Shown here piece by piece: positions 53,970 through 62,343 of a DNA stretch of 64,000 nt. The translations under genes were made by a program, and so were the position numbers. The notes below the pieces were generated by a model. That model was not told where the DNA came from. It ran no database searches and saw nothing but the letters and a program-made list of their open reading frames with translations. The first letter of the stretch is position 1; each line of letters opens with the position of its first letter. This DNA is from Gaeumannomyces sp. JS-464 (lineage: Eukaryota > Ascomycota > Sordariomycetes > Magnaporthales > Magnaporthaceae), in assembly GCA_002197995.1 (NCBI GenBank), contig NGZR01000006.1, forward strand, positions 62,001 to 126,000. The letters are read 5' to 3'.

Positions 53970-55061
53970 ATGAGAATTTTTGCGAGGCTGGACCGGCTTC
54001 TCCTTGTATGTTTAAACTATGCGCACTCGGAAACTCCGTGATTTGATACTGACCAGAGCCGCGATCGTCACAAGATGCTTGCCAACCTGCGGACGCCCTA
54101 GAAGCTTTAGGCAAAGAAAGGATGACTCCCCCTGTTGCTCCTTTTGCCCGAACGCCGATTCAGCGCCTCGCATTGGACTGCGTCTCGGCTTTCAAGAGCG
54201 GCCTTGGGTCCATCAAACTGCACACTTGTGAATAGCTGGTCACCGGCCCAGGCGATAATGTGGTGATCATTGTTATATCAGTCGACTGCATGTTCCGCAC
54301 GGCCAAGGGATCGTTCGAGATGGCCGTATTATACAAGGAACGGCTGATTAATCACCCTCCGCATTGCCGCGATATTCGACCTGGCATACCTATCTCCCAC
54401 CTGTGCCGAGGCGCTTCTGCGGAACGATGCGGAAAGGGGCATTTCATGGCAGAACTTCGTATGTGCCAAGCTTGCGAGTCGAATGTCACTCGCCCAACCA
54501 CACATCGTCGTGAAAACCTTACAGTGTCCCGGCTGCATCGCGAGAGCGGCCGCAGCGGCAATGCAATCAGGCTCTCTCGGCTTGTCTAGAAAGTCCCAGC
54601 CGTGATGGCAACCACTGCAACACCTGGTAATCATGCAACTGGGCTTCCATGTGTCAAGCAAAATTCATGAGCTGGGAGAGATACGCAACCCAAATTTGAC
54701 CTCCGTGTTGGGGCTCATTGCCCCATTCCAACCCCTGTTGCCGACATGTGCCGGCAACATCCATGGCGCTCCACTTCAGACCTTGGAAGCTCAATGACTG
54801 CCGTCGCAACCACTTCAACTGATCGAATTCTATGTCCAATCCCCGTGTAAGCCACAATGGATTCCGGGCGGATCGATACAGGCGCCTCGGCCGGCGGACC
54901 GCTGGGCGGGTTTGCCAGCACTCCGCTGAGCCGGCCCCACAATAAAAACTAAGGCAGAGCACTGGCACAGACGTGTCGCGCTTGTCCGACGCGTCGCCTT
55001 CACATTCACACATTCACATCCTTTGGTTTTGATCCATATAATCAGCTACCAAACCGGACAT
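53970..55061. other. Intergenic, no gene seen
   Basis: Spacer between the NLR and the PUA-like gene. Several short ORFs without motifs. The last about 60 bp, containing CACATTCACACATTCACATCC, are the leader of the PUA-like gene. Confidence 0.6.
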
Positions 55062-55762
55062 ATGATGGCGCCAAAACCTCCCTCCGACCCGGCTCCGTCG
55101 CCCAAGAAACAGACCACCCTCCACAAGACCTTGTTCAAGTCGACCGCCGCTGCTCGCAATCACACCGCGGTGGGCGCCGCCGCCGCCTCGTCTGACCCGC
55201 ACCGCGTCAAGACCGACGTCCTCCTGGCCATCCTGCCCGAGCACCTTGCCAACATCGCCAGCCAAAATAAGAACCACGAGTACCGCAAGTATCGGCTGGC
55301 AGATGGCGTCGAGCGTTTGTGGATGTACGAGACCAAGGGGCCCAACGGCAAGGGTCGAGCAGCAATAACGTAAATCCTACCCTCCTCCAAAGCACAGCGG
55401 GGTTGACAGGCCCACCACCCTCGTAACCGTGCCCACGGCTAACCCAACACACTGTCTGGAACCCCAGTCATATTGCCACGATCCCCCCGGATGTTCGCCG
55501 AACCCCCGGCACCGTCCCAGAGGACCCCGTCGGCATAGGCAACGCCGACTTCAACGCTGGTCTCAAGAAGTCCAAATACGGATATCCCATTGTGGAGCTA
55601 TATGAACTTGTCCAGCCCGTCACCCTCAGCGAGATGAAAAACAAATGGCAGCTCGGCGGCGCCCCGATGGGTTGGCGATACCTACGGCCGGAATTGTGGG
55701 AAGATCGATGGGGAGGCGACGACGCCGGAGGCCGAGCAGATAAGCTGAGGCGACTTTTCTAA
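55062..55762 (+). CDS. PUA/ASCH-like fold conserved fungal protein
   Basis: Exons 55062-55369 and 55468-55762 (200 residues). The intron starts GTAAAT and ends CCCCAG, and both ends restore THIATIPPD across the junction. The core matches a conserved fungal family with a PUA/ASCH-like beta barrel: VLLAILPEHLANIASQNKNHEYRKY, RLWMYETKGP, IGNADFNAGLKKSKYGYPI, VELYELVQPVTLSEM, GAPMGWRYL, LWEDRWGGD. ASCH/PUA folds usually bind RNA or modified bases; no activity is established here. The N-terminus (MMAPKPPSDPAPSPKKQTTL) contains a PxxPSPKKQTTLHKTLF segment that is PIP-box-like (QTTLHKTLF), a possible sliding-clamp contact. The stop overlaps the stop of the convergent gene by a few bases. Confidence 0.8.
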
Positions 55763-57444
55763 TACTTGGGGGCGTTGCGAGCCGGGGCGGCGCCGTCAAT
55801 GTGATGGCGTTCTCCATCGAGAACCTTGTTTATATAGTCGACCGACAAGGCGGCCCGGAAGAGCTTGCGGGGATTTGCCACAACGTAGCTGTCGACCTCC
55901 TCCCACAGACGGGTGAGTCCTTGGCCCCCATATTGCTTCTTGAGGCGCGCATAGCTCACAAGCGCCCCCTTTCCCAGGAGCTCCAGCCCATCATAGCCAC
56001 CCTCGCAGACATAGAGCGTCTTGGAGAGTTTGGCGCCGCTCCAGTCGACGATCTGGGGGGCGTATAAGATATGTGGAGTGCGGCCGAGGGCGTGACCTGT
56101 CGATGCGGACCATTCCGCAAGCGGGCGGTAGAGGAGCGCTTCCTGGTACATTCCGGCGTAATCGGCGCCGGTGATGCGAACGTGGTGTGTGGTGTTGTCG
56201 AGGACGTGGAGCATCGACCGGATCAGGTTTCTGGTTGGCGCGTTTGCCTCGAGGCGCGCGACATCCTCTGGTCGAGAGAGCGAGATGGCGTGTCGGCCGT
56301 GGCTGGGGCAGTTGAAAGTGATTTGGCCCGGCGTGTTGTACTCGTTCAGCACGCCGCGCTTCTCCGCGAGGGCGCAACCCGACACTGGACACGCGGCCCG
56401 GAGAGCGATGGAGTGATACTTGGGCGACAGCTGTGGGCCCAGCCGGCGTCGATTGTTCACGATGTATTCTACCAGAGACGAAACCGAAACCCCTTCTGAT
56501 TCTTCGCGTGGTGCGAAGAAGTCGCTCTGGAATTTCGTCTTGAATGGGATCCCGCCCGACTGCGCGGAACAGAACTCGAAGACCTCGTTGTAGTCGGCGA
56601 GGTGGGACTCAAGCTCGCCGGGGACGTCTCTGTGCGAACGTTGATAAACGACCCCATCCACTTCGCACCCTCGACCCTTGACTGGGGCCGTGTCCACAAA
56701 GGTGATCTCGACTGACACGTCCGGCACCGGCACCGGCGGCCCATCTCGGTCTCGGCGGTCGTGGCGTTCCCGCTCCCGCAGCAGCAGTAGTCGGTCACGC
56801 AGGGCCCCAGCCAGCGAGAAGGCGAGGCAGAAGACGGTCAGGGTGCCTGCGTGGGGCGAGTTGTTGGGCTGGGCGCCGGCGTGGATGACAATGGGACGGG
56901 TTGCGATCGGGAGGCCCACCGGCGCCCGCGGCGGTGCTGCTGCTCCGGCGGAAGAGGAGGAGGAGGCCTCTGTGGAGGAAGCTTCCTCGTCCTGCTGTTG
57001 CTGCCGCCGGCTGTCGCCGCTGCTGCCCAGGAGCTTGACGTTGACCTCATCGTTGGCCAACGCCAACAACAAAGGACCCACCGCGTCCTTCTCAAAGGCG
57101 TAGGCGCCGGCACCTAGCGGATCGTGCACCTGTCCGTCATGGAAGGCGGCAAAGAGCGGCCGGCCGGGGTGCAGGACGGGCGTGAGGGCCTGGATGGCAG
57201 CAAGGATGCTGCGGGTTTCCTCGTCGGGGGAGCCGCCGTGCTCTTGCTCCCGGGCCGCCGGGCTCCTGAAGGAGGCCAAGGGCTCAAGGAGCTCGGTCAA
57301 ACGTCCGGCGACGGTAGCGAGCTGTTCACGGCGAGACCGGGGGTCAGGCGATATGATGTGTCTTTTTTCCCAAGAGCTCTTGCGAGGCAGCAGAGTTGCC
57401 ACGAGACGGGTCAAAAAGCGTGGGATCAGAACGGGACGAGGCAT
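55759..57444 (-). CDS. Class I lysyl-tRNA-synthetase-like nucleotidylyl-transferase-fold protein
   Basis: Single exon, 561 residues from MPRPVLIPRFLTRL. A Rossmann-type class I synthetase core is suggested by the HIGH-like AQPNNSPHAGTL at about residues 191-202 and a KMSKS-like GAKLSKTLY at about 471-478. The order and spacing suit class I enzymes. CPVSGCALAEKRGVLNEYNTPG with the later CPSHGRH forms a C/C...C/H pattern like the zinc knuckle of class I LysRS. Other conserved-looking parts are ITFVDTAPVKGRG, SGGIPFKTKFQSDF, ADYAGMYQEALL and APQIVDWSGAKL. A Gln/Ser/Ala-rich insertion sits at about 145-172. Eukaryotic cytosolic lysine charging uses class II LysRS, so this is more likely a repurposed paralogue acting on another tRNA, an amino acid or a nucleotide. 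The activity is not known to me. Confidence 0.75.
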   Translation of the reverse strand: MPRPVLIPRFLTRLVATLLPRKSSWEKRHIISPDPRSRREQLATVAGRLTELLEPLASFRSPAAREQEHGGSPDEETRSILAAIQALTPVLHPGRPLFAAFHDGQVHDPLGAGAYAFEKDAVGPLLLALANDEVNVKLLGSSGDSRRQQQQDEEASSTEASSSSSAGAAAPPRAPVGLPIATRPIVIHAGAQPNNSPHAGTLTVFCLAFSLAGALRDRLLLLRERERHDRRDRDGPPVPVPDVSVEITFVDTAPVKGRGCEVDGVVYQRSHRDVPGELESHLADYNEVFEFCSAQSGGIPFKTKFQSDFFAPREESEGVSVSSLVEYIVNNRRRLGPQLSPKYHSIALRAACPVSGCALAEKRGVLNEYNTPGQITFNCPSHGRHAISLSRPEDVARLEANAPTRNLIRSMLHVLDNTTHHVRITGADYAGMYQEALLYRPLAEWSASTGHALGRTPHILYAPQIVDWSGAKLSKTLYVCEGGYDGLELLGKGALVSYARLKKQYGGQGLTRLWEEVDSYVVANPRKLFRAALSVDYINKVLDGERHHIDGAAPARNAPKY

Positions 57445-59374
57445 TCTCCGTGCAGCGTCGGCGATGTCGATTGATATAAGTGTCGGTTTGGTTGATAAGT
57501 ATCGGTTCGAGTGATAGCCTGGCTCGGTGATCGACCTTCAGAACCCTGATTGCTTTTGGCACTCAAACCCACACAGGCTTTCACGTCAATGACTTTCAGG
57601 TGGATTTTTGGAAAACAGGCGTGCTACGCACCTACAGGTAGGTACCTAGGTAGGTAGGTAGGTAGAGTGTAAGGGCCATTATGGACCTTTTCGTTCCTTG
57701 ATGAGTAAAAGGAAGGTGCTACCGCGCCATTGCGCCGCCCCCGTTATCCAGCCCAATCACGCGGGTTAGGCAGCGGTCTTGGTTGGGAGCAGTCGACAAA
57801 AAGTACACAAAACGGTCACCCAACAGTGTACACTCATTGCACCTTGGAGTGGGCGTCGCTCGGTGAGGCTTCGCGCCCGTGATGGCGGCCTCATTTCCGA
57901 CGGGTTATAAACCCTCCTTTTCGTTCCATTTGCAGCGAACCTATCGACAGGGATTGACAAAAGCCTCGAGACACACCAACAGCTACCAGGAAAAGCACGA
58001 GGAAGAAAAAAATAGGGGTTGCGGCAGGGCCCGACACATTTGGGATGAACAAGAAAACATGCGCGCGCGCAGCTTTATATCAGGTTCACGTCCAGTCCCC
58101 CTTCTACCAATCATAGAACTTGTAGTCGTTTGGCCACCATCAGCCAGCCCATAGGCCGCCTGTGCGAAGCCTTTATTGGGCCCAGCACTGCCTCGGTTTA
58201 CCCAGCCTGCTCACCGCCCCTAGCGACCCGTCACATTCGGACAAAAACCAATAAACCAGGTTTTGCGTTTCAAAATGTACTGGTATCGATGATAACGTAT
58301 GCACGCCCTGCTCGAAAGCCTGGCCGCGGGCCGGGCCAACAATGCGGTACGCAGGAGTAATATACTGGAGGGGTATCTGTGACTCTCTACACTCCATACT
58401 CTTTGTAAACGTAGTATCTGACCAGGCCGACGGTAGAAATGATGCTAGCAGAGTGTAGATAATTCTGTAAATAGGTGGATAGGGGCTTGGTCTAGGATGG
58501 ATGACTTGGATCTTGTTTCTTGCGTCTTGAGGGCGCACTTGAAGAAATAGCCATACGATTTAGGTTAAAATGTAGTTTTATATAGAAAAGCTGGCAAAAT
58601 GTCTATTGTATTCTCTCAAGGAGTTCGTTCTATACGTCTAAACTCAGAGCAGCTACAAAGCACTCTCAACAAGCGCCCCCAACACAGGATATCAAACGTG
58701 TATCCAAGCGCATCAGGCGCGATTTTAACGAGACCATAACTGTCGAGAAAAAGTGGCCGGCATCAACTTGATCGGAAGTGAGGCTGGTAACAGTGAGCCT
58801 GAAAGGTGCACGCTATTTATGGCCGGTCAGTGGCGCGCTAAAGAGTATTAGACAAAGAGGAAACCATCAGCACAAGCGAGGGCGTGCAAACCGAGTGGGG
58901 ATATATCTACTGGTGGTGCTTATTCAATTAATAGGTATCGGGCGAGATGTACTTCGTGACTACACACTGCTGAGTTGACGAGAGCCTTGTGAATAAGGGG
59001 GCGCCAGTTTGGGTCGATGACACCCGCCAAACATCAGCCTCGTGTTCGGCGGCGGTGTGTGTAGCCAATCAAACACAACAACACACTGTGCTTTGGCCAA
59101 CAGGTCCCACTTTTAGGTGGGCACTGGGCGTGCCAATCGTCCGAAAAGAGTAGGCACACCTGCACCAGGCATCGCGGGAGCTAACTGGATCGCACCAGAC
59201 AGCCCAGAGCCGTCTGCTCATCCCCTACCCGAAAGGCAAATGTAACCACTTAACCCACTTGCCTTCCCGGGGGCCTTCGCAACCTCACAATGACCTTTTC
59301 AAACGCATTGCGTTCGTTTTCCCGTCACCAACTGCTCCCTCCCCAGCACTTGGCACGAATTCAAGACGACTTCC
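57445..59374. other. Intergenic, 1.9 kb
   Basis: Upstream region of two divergent genes. It holds a GGTA microsatellite (separate entry) and an AT-rich stretch at 58360-58640. No ORF with a recognisable motif. Confidence 0.55.
57635..57665. repeat. (GGTA)n with ACCTAGGT palindrome
   Basis: AGGTAGGTACCTAGGTAGG followed by more GGTA units. The palindromic core TACCTAGGTA recurs elsewhere in intergenic DNA of this window. Confidence 0.85.
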
Positions 59375-60654
59375 ATGGCTCAGTACGATTTCATACCGTA
59401 CGCTGAAAGCCTCCATCGCTATTCTCCTGGGGGCTACCACCCGGTTCTCGTCGGAGATGTCCTGGGGTCAAGGTATCGCGTCGTCCACAAGCTGGGTTAT
59501 GGAGGTTTTTCCACCACCTGGCTCTGTCGCGACGAGGAATCGCAGACCTACGTCGCCTTAAACGTGGGTGTGGCCAACTCTCTCCCTGGCGAGCACGATA
59601 TGCTCGACTTTCTGAATCGCCCGCCCGCAGAGAACTACAAGCCTGGCCGGTCCATGGTCCTCAAGGTCCTCGACCGATTCGTGGTTGAGGGTCCGAACGG
59701 ACGCCACCCATGCATCGCTACCCCACCCGCCTTGTGCAACATCCAGGAGGCGCTCGACGAGGAGGCGCTCGACGAGGAGGCGCCGTTCCCGATCGACACA
59801 GCTCGTTCTCTAGCGGCCCAGCTAATCCTAGCCCTCGGCTACGTTCACTCCAGAGGGTTGTCCACGGCAACATCCTACTGTGCCCGACAACCAACGAGTT
59901 GAGCCAACTCACTGTGGACGAGCTCTACGCCAAGCACCCTCCAATACCTACAGAGCCCGTTGTGAGGTTTGACAAGCAGGCGCTGGGCCCCGGCGTACCG
60001 CCCCACATGAGCTTCGCGGTCCGGTTGGGGAAGCTGCCCAAGGGCTGCTCTTTGTCGGAGACTAAGCTCATGGTAGCGGACTTCGGCTCGTCGTATCGCA
60101 TGGCGGCAGACAGCATGCACAAGACGCGGCCTCCTCTCGGATTCACCGCGCCCGAGGCCCTCCACGACGAGGGCCGACGCCTCTCCTTCAGCGCCGACAT
60201 ATGGTCTCTCGCATGCAGCATATGGGAGATCTTTGGCGGCATCCGCCTATTCCAGGATTCCTGGAACCCCGACAACGACCAGATAACTTGGCAGTGGGTC
60301 TTGTCCCTGGGGAAGCTTCCGCAGGAGTGGTAGGATAAGTGGGAGGCGCGATCAAAGTATTTCAGCGAAGACGGTGCTATAGGTCCCGGTGGGCACCCAC
60401 TCCCAGGGTGCCCGACTTCTTTTGACGATCTATTCGTGGACTTCATCCAGGAGAGGCAGCGGAGGCATAGCCTAGGGGTCTTCGGCGACGAGGAAACACT
60501 AGCCTTCAAGGCCATGATGCGGCGTATGCTGTCTTACAGGCCCGAGGAGCGCCCGACGGCGGCGGAGCTGCTCCGGTGTGAGTGGATGGTCAAGTGGGCG
60601 CTGCCAGACCTAAGAAAATCTCCTTGCGCCCCGTTGCCGGATAGCCAGATCTAA
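59375..60654 (+). pseudogene. SRPK-like protein kinase remnant: frameshift, internal TAG, catalytic residues lost
   Basis: Fungal SRPK-like kinase frame: PGGYHPVLVGDVLGSRYRVVH, glycine loop LGYGGFSTTW, then YVALNVG, where the VAIK lysine is Asn (AAC 59561-59563). The catalytic loop reads VHG-NILL (about 59858-59880). Relatives have about five more residues including the HxD aspartate, so that Asp is missing. One G seems lost from GGG at 59855-59857, shifting frame. The DFG motif VADFGSS and SADIWSLACSIWEIF are present. TAG at 60331-60333 occupies the second Trp of the WW pair in PPEWWEKWEARSKYF-like sequences. The frame then runs cleanly to 60654 (RRMLSYRPEERPTAAELL). A 15-bp unit coding for EEALD is tandemly duplicated at 59745-59782. 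Even if translated through, it would be a pseudokinase. Confidence 0.8.
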
Positions 60655-61569
60655 CAGCCCATGTACCGGGCTTGCCATAGCCCCACCGAAGTGCTTCATT
60701 GATTATACACGCCTTTGGAAACCCCCCCCCCCCCCCCCCAACAACAACAACAACAACCTACCGAGCCCAGGTCAAGGCTACGGTGCCTCCTGCAAGACAA
60801 AAGAGTGGGCAGCTCCAACCTGAAATCTCATAAAAGGAAGAAGAATAATCGCATTAATTAGATACCCCGGCAGCTCAAATTTTCGTGATACTACCTCGAC
60901 AAGCTTTTGACAAGCTTGCTATTCCGTATTGGGCACAATTAGTTACCCATAACTTGCGCAGGCAGATCGTCTCAACCCAAAGCTTTGAGATGGATGCATG
61001 GACTGTTTTAGATTGCTCCCCCCACGATGACTGAGGTAAGTCAGCGGTTTTTGCCGCCCGGCGCCGAAGAAGCAAAAGCCTATAACTCCACGGCCAGAAA
61101 ACTTGAGAGGGCGAGGATTATCAATACCTCAACATGGAGCCCCGAGGGATCCACCGGTTATTTTGCATACAAATTCTCAAGGCTTCGTCGTTATCCTGTT
61201 ACCACTCACCGTTGCCTGTTCATCGAACCGGGGGGATTGGCCTGGACGGCGAGGCTATCACGGCCATCGTCTGGGTCCTCCACTGGGTCCCACACCTACC
61301 TATGTAGGTAACCAACACAGTTGAGCAAGATGCTCATCCTTTTTAGCGCCGGCTTTGGTTTTCTTCTCAAGCTTGGTTTCTCCTTTCTCCTCCATCCAGC
61401 AACCTATCCAACTTAGTGGATGTTCTTACACTCCTTTTCAGGACCCTTTTCCCCAGCAAAGACAGTCAGGTATGCGGAAGTCTTGGGCTAATTCTCTTTA
61501 CATATGCGGGCAGTAGCTTACTTCAATTCCAGGCAACACAAACATCTCACCTGATCCATTCTTGCAAAA
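60655..61569. other. Intergenic between two kinase-like genes
   Basis: It contains a poly(C)/(CAA)n repeat and a CCTACCTATGTAGGTAACC inverted motif near 61297-61315. No gene seen. Confidence 0.65.
60722..60757. repeat. Poly(C) tract followed by (CAA)n
   Basis: About 18 cytosines immediately followed by about six CAA units, just downstream of the kinase remnant. Confidence 0.9.
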
Positions 61570-62343
61570 ATGATTATGGATATTTGTCAAGCAGAAGAAG
61601 CATGGGTCGAGAAAGACGGCGATCTCGCCTTCGACCACACAAAGCTCGTTCTCCGGCACGGCGACGATTACTTCTCGGCCCGCATTGATGGACGCAGGGC
61701 CGGTATCCCAACCACCATAGATAGCAACAAAGTCGACATGGTGAAGATCCCCATGGACCGCGTTTGGCCGCCGGTGGAGGACCGGTTCACTCGCGCTCCA
61801 GACCCGCTGCCTCCAAACACCTACTTCAAGCAGCCGAACCTCTTGTTCTACGACCACAGCCCCGCCTCAGGGGAGCCCAGCGCACTCATGCTGGGCGAGG
61901 CTGAGACGTGCGAAGTCCTGCGGAGCAATCCGCATCGCAACATTGCGCGATACATAGGCTACGTCTCCAACGATAACGGCAGAATGACAGGTTTATGCTT
62001 TTCCAAGTACTCAACCACCCTAGCGCAGCTGCTCCGCGAAGGTGCCCGTTTCGACAAGGCAGGCTGCTTCCAGGGGATCAAAGCCGCCATTGAGCACATG
62101 CATTCACTCGGCCTTGTCCACAACGACCTCAACCCTTCCAACATCATGATGGATGGAGAGGAGCCTGTCCTCATCGACTTTGACTCATGCAAAAAGGAGG
62201 GTGAGCCTCTCGGGCTCAAGGGGGGCACTTTCGGCTGGGCGCCAGAGGACGAGTCCTATTCGCAAAAGGAGAACGATCTGTACGCACTTGCAAAACTGCG
62301 GCAAGTACTACTGGATCATGCTATATCGACGCCGGCGTCGTAG
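61570..62343 (+). CDS. Atypical fungal protein kinase-like protein
   Basis: Intact 257-residue frame starting MIMDICQAEEAWVEKDG. The kinase C-lobe is clear: HMHSLGLVHNDLNPSNIMMD (catalytic loop, Asp of HND at about residue 186 and Asn at 191) and PVLIDFDSC (DFD replacing DFG, about 203-207). Then comes GGTFGWAPED in place of the APE segment. A helix-C-like EAETCEVLRSNPHRNIARYIGY precedes it. The N-lobe is unusual: no glycine-rich loop and no obvious VAIK lysine are visible in the first 100 residues, so nucleotide binding would be non-canonical. This layout recurs in fungal-specific expanded kinase families. An intact neighbour to the decayed kinase 1 kb upstream, it is not a close copy of it. 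Substrate unknown. Confidence 0.75.
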   Translation: MIMDICQAEEAWVEKDGDLAFDHTKLVLRHGDDYFSARIDGRRAGIPTTIDSNKVDMVKIPMDRVWPPVEDRFTRAPDPLPPNTYFKQPNLLFYDHSPASGEPSALMLGEAETCEVLRSNPHRNIARYIGYVSNDNGRMTGLCFSKYSTTLAQLLREGARFDKAGCFQGIKAAIEHMHSLGLVHNDLNPSNIMMDGEEPVLIDFDSCKKEGEPLGLKGGTFGWAPEDESYSQKENDLYALAKLRQVLLDHAISTPAS

